Assembly (NCBI GenBank): GCA_958348245.1
Contig: CATVYJ010000006.1
Location: forward strand, 62,001-126,000
Length of the DNA stretch: 64,000 bases
From: an uncultured Veillonellaceae bacterium
Lineage (GTDB): Bacteria; Bacillota; Negativicutes; Veillonellales; Dialisteraceae
Reading direction: 5' to 3'
In this document: piece after piece, positions 26,417 through 34,423 of the stretch
How the letters are laid out: every line of letters begins with the position of its first letter
Position numbering within the stretch: the stretch's first letter is position 1
Translations under genes and position numbers: made by a program
The notes under the pieces: generated by a model
The model's database searches: none
Told to the model about the DNA's origin: nothing
The model's input: the letters and a program-made list of their open reading frames with translations, nothing else

Positions 26417-26447
26417 AAAAGGGATATGCGAAAGCGTACCCCTTTTT
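26417..26447 (+). terminator. Intrinsic terminator after autotransporter 1
   Basis: AAAAGGGATATGC and GCGTACCCCTTTT pair (one mismatch) around a GAAA loop, followed by T residues. Confidence 0.85.
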
Positions 26448-26471
26448 CTTTTGCGCGGACGCCGCCGGCGA

Positions 26472-26500
26472 TTGACACGCCAGACGGCGTTCCCTATAAT
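26472..26500 (+). promoter_or_regulatory. Consensus promoter of the M20 amidohydrolase operon
   Basis: TTGACA (26472-26477), 17 bp, TATAAT (26495-26500), a perfect consensus. Confidence 0.95.
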
Positions 26501-26545
26501 TAAAAATAATTACCCGGCGCGGCCGGGCGAAAAGGAGGATTTTCT

Positions 26546-27817
26546 ATGCTGGATATACAACGACTGGCGGAGGCGGAGGCGGACCATGTGACGGCCCTGC
26601 GCCGCCATTTCCACGCCCATCCGGAGCTGTCGCAGAAGGAATTTGCCACGATGGATTGTATCGAGGCGGAGCTTTCGCGGCTGGGCATCCGCACGGTGCG
26701 CGTGCCCCACGGGGGCGTGTTCGGGTTTCTCGAAGGGGCCCGTCCGGGATGGACGGTGCTCATGCGCTCGGATATCGACGCGCTGCCCATTCAGGAGTCG
26801 GAGACGAATCTGTCGCGGAAAAAGGCCTGCGTCTCGGAAAATCCCGGCGTGAGCCACGCCTGCGGCCACGACGGGCACATGGCGATGCTGCTCACGGAGG
26901 CGAAGATTCTCGCGGAGCACCGGGAAGACTGGGACGGACGGATCGTCTTCATGTTTGAAGAGGCGGAGGAGATGGGCGAGCGGGGCATCGCGCCCATGCT
27001 GCGGTATCTGGACGAGCAGAAGGTGCACATCGACGTGTGCTGGGGGTCGCATGTGATGTACTGCGTGCCCGCGGGAAAGATCGCCCTCATGGACGGGGCG
27101 ATGCTCGCGGGGGCGTTTTTCTTCCGCGTGGTCCTGCACGGGAAGAGCGGCCACGGCTCCATGCCGCATCTGGCGGTGAATCCCATCGACTGCTTCACGG
27201 CCTTCGCGGCGGCGCTCCAGTCGTACCGCATGCGCGCCGTGCGGCCCGACACGAGCTTCACGTACTCCTTCGGCATGGTGCAGGCGGGGGATACGCCGAA
27301 CGTCATCCCCGACACGCTCACCTTCGCGGGAACGGCGCGTTATCTGGACAACGAGAGCGGGGAAGCGTTCCGCACGCATTTCTGGACGCTGCTCCGCCGC
27401 GTGTGCGAAGATTTCGGCTGCACGGCGGAAGCGGTGGAGGACCAGTTCTTCCCCGCCACGGTGAATACGAAGGAAGCGGCGGAGATCGGCCGGCGGGCCG
27501 CGGCGGAGGTGCTCGGAGAGGACGCGCTCTGCCAGATGCCCCCGTGGATGGCGGCGGAGACGTTTTCCATCACGGAGCTCACGTATCCGGGGGTCTTCGC
27601 CTTCACGGGCATTCAGAATGAGGACGTGGGCAGCGGCGCGAACCACCACACGCCGGAATTTGATATCGACGAGCGGGGCCTCGTATGCGGCGTGAAGGCG
27701 GCGCTCGCCTATGTGCTCACCATGCTGCGGGAGAAGCCGGATTTCCCGTCGTTCCATAAAAAAGAGCTGGAGCCCATGCTGGAACTGACGGAGATCCGTC
27801 CGCCCCGCAGGGTATAA
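26546..27817 (+). CDS. M20D-family amidohydrolase (aminoacylase/hippurate-hydrolase type)
   Basis: Metal-dependent hydrolase of N-acyl amino acids or similar amides, cytoplasmic, 423 aa. RRHFHAHPELSQKEF at the N-terminus, SDIDALPIQE, CGHDGHMAMLL near residue 109 and EEAEEMGERG (catalytic Glu) form the metal centre. GKSGHGSMPH marks the dimerisation domain, and NHHTPEFDID near residue 370 supplies the last His. GGAGGA precedes the ATG. It differs clearly from the two M20 peptidases at 52-54 kb. The true substrate is unknown. Confidence 0.9.
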   Translation: MLDIQRLAEAEADHVTALRRHFHAHPELSQKEFATMDCIEAELSRLGIRTVRVPHGGVFGFLEGARPGWTVLMRSDIDALPIQESETNLSRKKACVSENPGVSHACGHDGHMAMLLTEAKILAEHREDWDGRIVFMFEEAEEMGERGIAPMLRYLDEQKVHIDVCWGSHVMYCVPAGKIALMDGAMLAGAFFFRVVLHGKSGHGSMPHLAVNPIDCFTAFAAALQSYRMRAVRPDTSFTYSFGMVQAGDTPNVIPDTLTFAGTARYLDNESGEAFRTHFWTLLRRVCEDFGCTAEAVEDQFFPATVNTKEAAEIGRRAAAEVLGEDALCQMPPWMAAETFSITELTYPGVFAFTGIQNEDVGSGANHHTPEFDIDERGLVCGVKAALAYVLTMLREKPDFPSFHKKELEPMLELTEIRPPRRV

Positions 27818-27832
27818 GAAAGGATACGGGAC

Positions 27833-28342
27833 ATGCATTCTCTGTGGCTCATTCTGGCGAGCGTCTTCTTCGGCGTGGCCGGGGTGTACTGCTTCATTCA
27901 TCCGGACATGGCGATGGAAGCGGTGGCGCTCTATATCGGTTTCCTTGTCTTCTTCGGCGGCCTGTCGCAGCTCATGCGCTACTTCGGCACGCCGGGGGAG
28001 AAGCGTTCCCGGTGGCAGCTCGTCACGGCGGCGATGGACATTCTCTTCGGGGGATGGCTCCTCATCTCGGGGAATTATCTGCTGCTGGTGATTTTCCTGC
28101 CCTTCATGCTGGCGGCGTACGTGCTCACCCGGGGGCTGCTGCTCTTCGTGTATTATTTCCGCGCCAGGGAGACCGTGAAGAGCCCGCATCTCTTCCTCCT
28201 CGCGGCGGCGGTGCAGGTGGTGCTCGGGCTGGCGCTGGCGCTGATGCCGGTCTTCGCGGCGAAGGTTTTCGTGTACGCCATGGGCGCGGGCCTCGTATGG
28301 TGCGGCTTTACGAGCTTTACCATGTGGCGGGACGTGAAATAA
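27833..28342 (+). CDS. HdeD/DUF308-type small integral membrane protein
   Basis: 169-aa membrane protein with about six hydrophobic segments, beginning LWLILASVFFGVAGVYCF and ending AKVFVYAMGAGLVWCGF. Length and repeated glycine-containing helices fit the HdeD/DUF308 group, whose biochemical role is unknown (acid-resistance association in E. coli). It starts 15 bases after the amidohydrolase stop behind AAGGA, so it is likely co-transcribed. Confidence 0.7.
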   Translation: MHSLWLILASVFFGVAGVYCFIHPDMAMEAVALYIGFLVFFGGLSQLMRYFGTPGEKRSRWQLVTAAMDILFGGWLLISGNYLLLVIFLPFMLAAYVLTRGLLLFVYYFRARETVKSPHLFLLAAAVQVVLGLALALMPVFAAKVFVYAMGAGLVWCGFTSFTMWRDVK

Positions 28343-28357
28343 AAGACAATGAAAAAA

Positions 28358-28422
28358 GCGGCTGCGTTCTGCGGCCGTTTTTGCATGGGGAAAGGCGGCC
28401 TCCCGGAAGAAGCCGCCTTTTT
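28358..28422 (+). terminator. Two tandem terminator hairpins
   Basis: CGGCTGC/GCGGCCG followed by TTTTT (to 28381) ends the HdeD-like transcript. AAAGGCGGC (28391-28399) with GCCGCCTTT (28412-28420) and further T forms a second hairpin. Confidence 0.8.
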
Positions 28423-28646
28423 TCGCTGCGGTACGGCGGCCGTCAGAAGCGGGGCCTCCCGCGCGGCGCAGAGGCGGCGGGCGGATGCTTTTTCACGGTT
28501 TCCTCATCCTTTCTGATCCGATGGCTGCGAAATCTGTCCTGACCGCGGCATGTGGAGAGCCGGCCCGCCGGAAACGGGATGAAAAAAATGACGGTTCTTT
28601 TCACGGAAAGCGCTCCGGATTTTCTCAGCGGAGCCGCCGCCATTGA
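28423..28646. other. Gene-free stretch before the DUF805 pair
   Basis: No frame with a ribosome-binding site or family similarity is seen on either strand. The + frame is open from 28552 into the DUF805 gene, but that part precedes the promoter and has no family match. Confidence 0.5.
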
Positions 28647-28655
28647 TGATATAAT
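28647..28655 (+). promoter_or_regulatory. Extended -10 promoter of the DUF805 pair
   Basis: TGATATAAT, 46 bases before ATG 28702. Confidence 0.75.
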
Positions 28656-28701
28656 AGGAAAAGAATTTTTTGCGGGCCCGGCCCGCGTGGGAGGACTGTG
28701 C

Positions 28702-29328
28702 ATGAAGTGGTTTTATACGAACAGCGGCGACAGCTGGTATCGGATGTATTTTTCGTTTCACGGACGGCTTGACAGGGTGACGCTCTGGCTCCGCATCGTC
28801 CTGCTGAATATTTTTGTGTCGCTCGTGATGTTCACCATGAGCAGCCTGTCTACGGAGTACACGCATATCAATTACGGCTCGTGGCTGAACTGCATCCTCG
28901 TGGTGTACTGGTGGAGCCTTTCCACGCTGTGGACGCGGCGCTGTCATGACCGGGGCGCGTCGGGCTGGTGGTACGGGGGCTTCGCCGTCGCGGTGCCGCT
29001 CGTATTCGCGCTGAATATCTGGTCGAATTTCCACATGGAGCCGTCGCCCATGCAGGATATGCTCACGAAGGCGGGGATCGGGCTTTTCATCGTGCTCGGC
29101 CTGTACCTGATCTATCTGGTGGCGCGGTTCGGCTTCACGAAGAGCATGCCCGGGGCGAACCGGTACGGCCCGGACCCGAACGCGCGGCCCGTGCGGAAGG
29201 CGCAGGAAGCGCCGAAGGGCAGAGGAAAGAAGCCTGCGCGCCGCGTGAAGAAGGTCGTGGTGAAGAAGGCTGCGCCGAAGGCGGAAGCGAAGGCTCCGGC
29301 GGACGCGGAGAAAGAGGACACGAAATGA
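28702..29328 (+). CDS. DUF805-family inner-membrane protein with basic C-terminal tail
   Basis: 208-aa protein of unknown function. The DUF805 core (SFHGRLDRVTLWLRIVLLNI, four membrane segments, WTRRCHDRGASGWW, ARFGFTKSMPGANRYGPDP) occupies residues about 13-160. A Lys/Ala-rich tail with repeated KK and KA units follows, which other members often lack. ATG 28702 follows GGGAGGA (28688-28694). The next gene is a second DUF805 paralogue overlapping by four bases (ATGA). Confidence 0.8.
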   Translation: MKWFYTNSGDSWYRMYFSFHGRLDRVTLWLRIVLLNIFVSLVMFTMSSLSTEYTHINYGSWLNCILVVYWWSLSTLWTRRCHDRGASGWWYGGFAVAVPLVFALNIWSNFHMEPSPMQDMLTKAGIGLFIVLGLYLIYLVARFGFTKSMPGANRYGPDPNARPVRKAQEAPKGRGKKPARRVKKVVVKKAAPKAEAKAPADAEKEDTK

Positions 29329-29837
29329 AGCGGACGCTCCGCCGCATCCGCGAGGGCTATTTCTCCTTCCGCGGACGGCTTCCACGGAAAATTTTCTGGC
29401 TGCGCATGCTCGTGCTGTACATGGCGATGCAGGTTCTGGCGGGTGCTGTCGCCTACGGCGTACCGGCGCTGGGATTTTCGGAGCAGGCGACGCTCTATGC
29501 GTCGCTGGCGATGACGTTCCTGTTCTGGGTGGGGTCGGCGTCGCTCTGGGTGCGGCGCTTCCACGACCGGAATGTGTCCGGCTGGTGGTATGCGGCCTTC
29601 TTCGCTTTCATTCTGGGGGTCTTCTCGTATCTCGTGTACGCGGTGGCGCTCACCGGGGGCGAGGCGTCGTCTCCGGATATGGTGCTCGCGAAGTATCTCA
29701 TCATCGCGGCGCTCATGGCGTGGCTCTTCGTGGCGGTGCGCTTCGGCTTCCGACGGGGCACGCCGGGGCCGAACCGGTACGGCCCGGACCCTCTCGGCAT
29801 GACGGCGGAGCTGCCCGAAGAAATCCGCATTTCGTAA
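29325..29837 (+). CDS. DUF805-family inner-membrane protein (second copy)
   Basis: 170-aa paralogue of the preceding protein: FSFRGRLPRKIFWLRMLVLY at the N-terminus, four hydrophobic segments, WVRRFHDRNVSGWWYAAFF, and the terminal signature VRFGFRRGTPGPNRYGPDP. No Lys/Ala tail. Overlap with the upstream stop suggests coupled translation, perhaps of a heteromeric membrane complex. Function unknown. Confidence 0.8.
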   Translation: MKRTLRRIREGYFSFRGRLPRKIFWLRMLVLYMAMQVLAGAVAYGVPALGFSEQATLYASLAMTFLFWVGSASLWVRRFHDRNVSGWWYAAFFAFILGVFSYLVYAVALTGGEASSPDMVLAKYLIIAALMAWLFVAVRFGFRRGTPGPNRYGPDPLGMTAELPEEIRIS

Positions 29838-29856
29838 TTTCATAACGCAAAAGAAA

Positions 29857-29896
29857 AAATCGTCTTCAGGACAATCCTGAGGACGATTCTTTTTTA
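29857..29896. terminator. Bidirectional terminator between DUF805 and the helicase
   Basis: ATCGTCTTCAGGA (29859-29871) pairs with TCCTGAGGACGAT (29875-29887) around CAA. T runs flank it on both strands, serving the convergent genes. Confidence 0.9.
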
Positions 29897-29897
29897 G

Positions 29898-31175
29898 TTA
29901 CCGGCCGCGGCGGGAACGGGGCGCGGAGGGATCTTTTTTCCGGCGCTGGCGCATGTTCCGCCCGTTGTGGCCGAGGGCTTTGTGTTCTTTTTTCTTCGTG
30001 GGCTTGTACATGCCCGGCGTCACTGTGCGGCGCTTCGGCTTCGCCTGACGCACGCGGAGGACTTCGCCTTTTTCGTTGTAGCGGGTGATGGTCTCGTCGA
30101 TGGCCCGCTCGAGGCGGCGCAGGAGGAGCGCGTCTTCCGGCACGGCGTAGGTGACGGAGAGGCCTTTCGTTCCGGCCCGGCCCGTGCGGCCGATGCGGTG
30201 CACGTAGTATTCGAGGTTGCGCGGGATGCCGTAGTTGAAGACGTGGGTCACGCCCTCCACGTCGAGGCCGCGGGCGGCGATGTCCGAGGCGACGAGCACC
30301 TGGATTTTGGCTTTTTCAAAATTGCGGATCACCTGGTTGCGCTGGCCCTGGGACATGTCGCCGTGGAGTTCGTCTACGACGAGATCGGTCGCTTCCGCGA
30401 GGCGGTCCGCCAGCTGGTGCGCTTCGTCCCGGGTGTTGCAGAAGACGAGCGCCATGTAGGGGCGCATTTCTTCCAGATGACGCAGGAGCAGGCGGAATTT
30501 GTGGTCCTGCGTGGTCATGTACACGCGCTGTTCCACCGTGGAGGCGGCGACTTTCGGCGCGGCGTCGATGACGGCGGGGCTCTTCATGTATTTCCGGGCG
30601 AGGCGCACCGCCGCGTCGGGCATGGTGGCGGAGAAGAGGAGGATCTGCCGTTTCTTCGGCGTCTCGTCGATGATGGCTTCCATGTCTTCCCGGAATCCCG
30701 CGGCGAGCATCTGGTCCGCTTCGTCGAGGACGACGGCTTTCACCGTGGTGAGGTCCACCGCGCGGCGGCGGATGTGGTCGAGCAGGCGGCCCGGCGTGCC
30801 GATGATGAAATGGGGGGAGCGGCGGAGCTTGCGGATCTGGTTCTCGATGGTGCGGCCGCCGATGACGTCCGCCGCGTCGAGGCCGAGCGCTTCCGCGAAG
30901 GGGCGCAGCACGTCGAAGACCTGCCGGGCGAGTTCGCGCGTGGGGGTCATGACGAGCACCTGCACGCCGTCGTCGTCCGCCTTCACCCGGTGAAGGAAGG
31001 GGAGCAGGTAGGCGAGGGTCTTGCCCGTGCCGGTCTGGGAGCGGCCGATCACGTCGGCTCCCTTGAGGGCGGCGGGGATGGCCTTCTGCTGGATGCGCGT
31101 GGGGGCTGTGATGCCGCCGCGGGCGAGCAGGTCCGAAAGCTCTCGGGACAGGCCCAGCGAAATGAATGTGTCCAT
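29898..31175 (-). CDS. DEAD-box ATP-dependent RNA helicase
   Basis: 425-aa RNA helicase for RNA remodelling, probably in ribosome assembly or mRNA turnover. Motifs in order: Q motif TRIQQKAIPAAL, motif I RSQTGTGKT, PTRELARQV, TPGRLLDH, motif II VLDEADQM, SATMPD, VLVASDIAARGLD and HRIGRTGRAG. A short basic C-terminal tail (KKKEHKALGHNGRNMRQRRKK) follows. It resembles CshA/RhlE-type proteins but lacks a long C-terminal domain. On the minus strand, AGGAGGT precedes the ATG at 31175. Confidence 0.94.
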   Translation of the reverse strand: MDTFISLGLSRELSDLLARGGITAPTRIQQKAIPAALKGADVIGRSQTGTGKTLAYLLPFLHRVKADDDGVQVLVMTPTRELARQVFDVLRPFAEALGLDAADVIGGRTIENQIRKLRRSPHFIIGTPGRLLDHIRRRAVDLTTVKAVVLDEADQMLAAGFREDMEAIIDETPKKRQILLFSATMPDAAVRLARKYMKSPAVIDAAPKVAASTVEQRVYMTTQDHKFRLLLRHLEEMRPYMALVFCNTRDEAHQLADRLAEATDLVVDELHGDMSQGQRNQVIRNFEKAKIQVLVASDIAARGLDVEGVTHVFNYGIPRNLEYYVHRIGRTGRAGTKGLSVTYAVPEDALLLRRLERAIDETITRYNEKGEVLRVRQAKPKRRTVTPGMYKPTKKKEHKALGHNGRNMRQRRKKDPSAPRSRRGR

Positions 31176-31217
31176 GGGTACCTCCTGTACAATCTGTCCG
31201 TTCTGTGAATCAGCTGT

Positions 31218-31226
31218 ATTATATCA
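31218..31226 (-). promoter_or_regulatory. Extended -10 promoter of the helicase (minus strand)
   Basis: On the minus strand the sequence reads TGATATAAT, 43 bases before the helicase start. Confidence 0.75.
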
Positions 31227-31251
31227 TACGCGCGCCGCTTCCCCGCATTCG

Positions 31252-31260
31252 TGGTACAAT
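31252..31260 (+). promoter_or_regulatory. Extended -10 promoter of the 286-aa membrane protein
   Basis: TGGTACAAT, 38 bases before ATG 31299, divergent from the helicase promoter. Confidence 0.65.
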
Positions 31261-31298
31261 AGCAGAAGAATTTTTTCCAGAAGATCCGGAGGTGTGTC

Positions 31299-32159
31299 AT
31301 GCATTCTCTTCACGATTTCCTGCGGCAGTCCCTGTGGCTGTCCGTGCTCATCGTGCCTGTGCCCGCGGGAATGTTTGCGGTGCAGACGGCGCACATGCTG
31401 CTCGTGAGCCTTCTCACGCTGACCGTGCTGGGCACGGCGGTGCCGTTTCTGTATTTTTCCGCGCAGAAGCGCGGCTGGGGTGCGGAGGACGGAAAGCGGC
31501 GCTGCGCGGTCCATCTGGAGTGCGCGCTTTCGGTCTTTGCGCTGCTGTGGCTCGGCCTGTGGAGCGCGGCGGCGGAAGGGGCGGCGCTGGAGACGGGGCT
31601 CGGCCCGGCGCTCTCCGCGGCTGCCGGCGGGACGGCGATGCTTCTGGTGATGCTCGTGATCTTTTCCCTGGACCGGGGCGTGCTCGCGCTCTACCGCCGG
31701 CTCTTTTCCCTGGGAGAGGCGCGGCGGCAGTGGATCGCGCTGTCTTTTCTTGCGGGATGGATTCCCGGGGTCATCCTGTGCGCGGTCTTTGCGCTCGCGC
31801 TGGCCAATGCGGGGAGCCCGTTTTTATTCCTTCTCGTCATGAGCGGCGGCATGACCTGGGCGCTGTACCTGAAAGTCTTCCTCGGCCTCATGGGCATCGT
31901 TTTCTATCTCTATTTCTCCGCGGGGGGGCCGCGCCTGCGCCGCGTCATTCAGGTGGTATTCACGGGGGCGCTGTGGCTGCTCGCGCTGTATGCGCCGCTC
32001 GTCCTGTCCGTGCAGATCCCCGGCGCGGGAGCGTGGCGCGTGTGGGCGGACCCGGCGTATCTGTCCATCGTGCCCTTCCTGTCCGACCTGTGGACAGTGG
32101 GTCTCGCGTACTGGGCGGGGCGGAAGATCACCGCGTGGATCTACGCGGCGGCGGAATAA
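31299..32159 (+). CDS. Integral membrane protein of unknown function
   Basis: 286 aa with about eight hydrophobic segments, starting SLWLSVLIVPVPAGMFAVQ and including LLVMLVIFSLDRGVLALYR, FLAGWIPGVILCAVFALAL and LWLLALYAPLVLSV. No signal peptide or recognisable family motif. ATG 31299 follows GGAGGTG. A run of seven G at 31922-31928 lies inside the frame but encodes SAGGP, and the frame is intact. Single-gene unit. Confidence 0.65.
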   Translation: MHSLHDFLRQSLWLSVLIVPVPAGMFAVQTAHMLLVSLLTLTVLGTAVPFLYFSAQKRGWGAEDGKRRCAVHLECALSVFALLWLGLWSAAAEGAALETGLGPALSAAAGGTAMLLVMLVIFSLDRGVLALYRRLFSLGEARRQWIALSFLAGWIPGVILCAVFALALANAGSPFLFLLVMSGGMTWALYLKVFLGLMGIVFYLYFSAGGPRLRRVIQVVFTGALWLLALYAPLVLSVQIPGAGAWRVWADPAYLSIVPFLSDLWTVGLAYWAGRKITAWIYAAAE

Positions 32160-32180
32160 AACGGACGGCATATCGGCAGA

Positions 32181-32240
32181 GGGCGTCTCTCCGGAGCGGA
32201 GGGGACGCCCTTTTCGGCGCGCGGTAGGCGCGCTTTTTTT
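32181..32240 (+). terminator. Terminators after the 286-aa membrane protein
   Basis: GGGCGTC (32181-32187) pairs with GACGCCC (32204-32210), followed by TTTT. Then GCGCGC/GCGCGC (32217-32233) is followed by seven T. Confidence 0.8.
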
Positions 32241-32309
32241 ATGGTTATTTTTATGAAGATGTACAGAATTTTTCTGGAAGCGGCGCGGCGCCGGACGGGC
32301 GGATTTCCG

Positions 32310-32337
32310 TTGACACGAGGGGCGGAGCGGGTATAAT
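32310..32337 (+). promoter_or_regulatory. Promoter of the ECF S-component gene
   Basis: TTGACA (32310-32315), 16 bp, TATAAT (32332-32337). It leaves a structured leader of about 125 nt. Confidence 0.9.
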
Positions 32338-32343
32338 AACAAA

Positions 32344-32461
32344 AGCTGGCGCAGGGGTCATGCACTGCCGGTATCGGTCGAACTGGACCGCATGGCGAGT
32401 ACCGCCAGCAGAGAAACCATGTTTCGTACGGCTTATATCTCGCGGAGAATAAGAACGGAGG
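32344..32461 (+). ncRNA. Structured leader RNA, possible riboswitch, of the ECF S component
   Basis: GCTGGCG (32345-32351) pairs with CGCCAGC (32403-32409), closing a domain with inner helices GGTA/TACC and CGGTC/GACCG (32375-32390, hexaloop GAACTG). A second hairpin, CTTAT-TCTC/GAGA-ATAAG (32432-32453, loop GCG), ends one base before the ribosome-binding site AACGGAGG. ECF S components for vitamins are often riboswitch-controlled. The class is not recognised here. Confidence 0.5.
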
Positions 32462-32469
32462 CTTTTTTT

Positions 32470-33102
32470 ATGGAAAAAACGGAAAATCTCAGAAAGACAC
32501 AGGCGCCGCACGCCTTCCTGAACGTGCGCCAGCTCACCGTGTCCGGACTTCTTGCGGGCATCACCATTTTCCTCGGGCTTACCGGGTATGGCTTCATCCC
32601 GCTTCTTTTTATGGACGCGACCATCCTGCACATCCCCACCATCATCGGCAGCATCGCCGCCGGGCCCCGCGTGGGGGCGCTCGTGGGCTTCATGTTCGGC
32701 CTGTTTTCGTTCGTCCAGTCCCTGCGCGCGCCGAGCCTGCTCCTGCAGTTCGCCGTGCAGTACAACATCGCCTACGACGCCGTCGTGTGCATCGTGCCGC
32801 GCATCCTCATCGGCATCATCGCCTATGTCATTTTCAGCCGCCTGAAGACGCGGGTCTTCATCCGCGCGGCGGTCGCGGCGGTGGTCACCACGGTGCTCCA
32901 CACGGTGCTCTTCCTGGGGACGCTCTTCGTCCTCGTGGGTGCGCCCTATGCGGAAATGCAGGGCATCTCCATGCAGGCGGTGGCGAATATTTTCATCGGC
33001 ATCACCATCGCGAACGGCCTGCCTGAAGCCATCGTGTCCGGCGTCATCGTCGCGCCCATCATTGCGGCGCTGCACCGGAGCGGCTGGAGCATCAGCAGAT
33101 AA
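32470..33102 (+). CDS. ECF-type vitamin transporter S component
   Basis: Substrate-binding membrane subunit of an energy-coupling-factor transporter, 210 aa and about six membrane helices. VRQLTVSGLLAGITIFLGLTG, a HIPTIIGSIAAGPRVGALVG segment, FGLFSFVQSLRAPS and VCIVPRILIGIIAYV match the broad S-component family that includes PanT and related proteins. The vitamin cannot be told from sequence alone. The EcfA/EcfT module is not in the window and is presumably shared. ATG 32470 lies 8 bases after GGAGG. Confidence 0.82.
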   Translation: MEKTENLRKTQAPHAFLNVRQLTVSGLLAGITIFLGLTGYGFIPLLFMDATILHIPTIIGSIAAGPRVGALVGFMFGLFSFVQSLRAPSLLLQFAVQYNIAYDAVVCIVPRILIGIIAYVIFSRLKTRVFIRAAVAAVVTTVLHTVLFLGTLFVLVGAPYAEMQGISMQAVANIFIGITIANGLPEAIVSGVIVAPIIAALHRSGWSISR

Positions 33103-33117
33103 GAAACGGCGTCGGAA

Positions 33118-33152
33118 AGCCTGCCCTCTCGGCCGGAGGGCGGGCTTTTTTC
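33118..33152 (+). terminator. Intrinsic terminator after the ECF S component
   Basis: AGCCTGCCCTC and GAGGGCGGGCT pair around a short loop, followed by six T. Confidence 0.9.
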
Positions 33153-33173
33153 GTGCGCCTTTTTACGGGCACG

Positions 33174-33203
33174 AAAAAAACAGCGCCCGGATGAGCGCTG
33201 TCT
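33174..33203 (-). terminator. Terminator of the minus-strand DUF1858 gene
   Basis: Minus strand: CAGCGC/GCGCTG stem (33181-33186 with 33195-33200) followed by seven T (33180-33174). Confidence 0.85.
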
Positions 33204-33210
33204 TTCGGTG

Positions 33211-34161
33211 TCAGTCTTCTTTGCGGAGCTTCCTGTCGCACGCGGCGATGACCGCGTCCGCATCGGCGTGGGCCGCCTCGCAGAGCGCGCCCAGCGTGGT
33301 CTCCATGTCCTGCGGCATGGCGAGCCCTTCTTTTTCGAGCACGGCGAGGAGCTGCGGATAGAGCGTGAGGATGTCCTGCAGGGGCGTGTCCTTCGTGAGG
33401 AGCGGCTTGTGGTATTTGTCCGCGAGATATTCGTTCATCTCGCCGAGAATTTCAAATACGTCGAGCCCGTGGGCCTGCGCGGCCTGCCAGATATTTTCGT
33501 CGTACGAGACGAAGCAGCCCACGCAGCTCATGCCGTATTCCATGAGGAGCGGCCCCATCTCGGGATACACTTCGATGACCTGCATCACGTTGTGATCCGG
33601 ACGGACGAAGTCGCCCGCTTTCAGGGGCGGCACGTCCGGCATGCCCCAGGAGCTGCCGTAATAGCCGCCGTCGTCCGCAAACGGCTGGGGCGATTCGTTG
33701 CCCAGCACGGCGTTGCGGAAAGTTTCAAATCCCGTTTCCCGGATAAATTCTTCGAGAGGCTGGTAGGTCTCGCGGTCGAGGTAGTACGTGGCGGCTTTCA
33801 TGAGGATATTCACCGCGTCCGCCGGGAACTGGGCGAAGGCAAAGAAGGTCTTCTTTCCCACGTAGATATCCCAGCCGTCGGACATGCCGATGGCGCGGAG
33901 GGGAAGCGGGGAGGCGATGGTGGCGGTGAGGATGCACGCGGGCCATGTGCCGAACGCGGAGAGGCCCGCCGCGGCGAGGAGCTTGTCCACGTCGTCCTTC
34001 GCGAGGCCCGCCGCGATGGGGCGGTGATCCTTGTCGAGCGTGTAGAAGCCGTGGAGCGCTTCCGTCTCCTTTTTCAGCTTCGCTTCAAACTCGCTGCGCC
34101 CGGCGGTTTCGTCGGGGATGTAGTCGATTTCCAGAGAGAAAGTCAGATTATCTGCGGTCAT
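33211..34161 (-). CDS. DUF1858-domain protein with one CxxC motif
   Basis: 316-aa protein of unknown function. Residues 1-190 (opening TADNLTFSLEIDYIPDETAG) match no family I know. Residues about 200-260 form a DUF1858 domain with the hallmark GMSCVGC, as in proteins associated with hybrid-cluster proteins and disulfide redox. A second related domain (KDTPLQDILTLYPQLLAVLEKEGLAM) follows without cysteines. The start at 34161 follows AAAGGAGT on the minus strand. A redox-sensing or scaffold role is possible but unproven. Confidence 0.75.
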   Translation of the reverse strand: MTADNLTFSLEIDYIPDETAGRSEFEAKLKKETEALHGFYTLDKDHRPIAAGLAKDDVDKLLAAAGLSAFGTWPACILTATIASPLPLRAIGMSDGWDIYVGKKTFFAFAQFPADAVNILMKAATYYLDRETYQPLEEFIRETGFETFRNAVLGNESPQPFADDGGYYGSSWGMPDVPPLKAGDFVRPDHNVMQVIEVYPEMGPLLMEYGMSCVGCFVSYDENIWQAAQAHGLDVFEILGEMNEYLADKYHKPLLTKDTPLQDILTLYPQLLAVLEKEGLAMPQDMETTLGALCEAAHADADAVIAACDRKLRKED

Positions 34162-34203
34162 GGGAATGACTCCTTTCAAAAGTTTCAATCTATCGTATGT
34201 CCC

Positions 34204-34212
34204 ATTATAGCA
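34204..34212 (-). promoter_or_regulatory. Extended -10 promoter of the DUF1858 gene (minus strand)
   Basis: Minus strand TGCTATAAT, 43 bases before the start. Confidence 0.75.
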
Positions 34213-34331
34213 GACGGCGCGGGGAAAGAGAAGAAACGGAGCGCGTTCCGTCCCGCGGCGGGGAGCGGACGTCCGATGGTTCTTTTGCATAAAATAAAAA
34301 TTATTAAAAATTCGCTATTGTATAGGAAATA

Positions 34332-34340
34332 TGGTATAAT
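34332..34340 (+). promoter_or_regulatory. Extended -10 promoter of autotransporter 2
   Basis: TGGTATAAT in an AT-rich stretch, 84 bases before ATG 34424. The AT-rich track upstream (34285-34330) could act as an UP element. Confidence 0.75.
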
Positions 34341-34423
34341 ATAAACAACAGCAGTATAGTCTGCTGCACAGCAATTTACATGACGGAACGGCTCCTTCAT
34401 GGCGTGTGAGGGAGGTCTTCTCA

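Noticed and set aside
31922..31928. Seven-G run in the 286-aa membrane protein as a third phase-variation tract
   Set aside because: It lies in the middle of an intact frame and encodes SAGGP; frame and length give no sign of switching.
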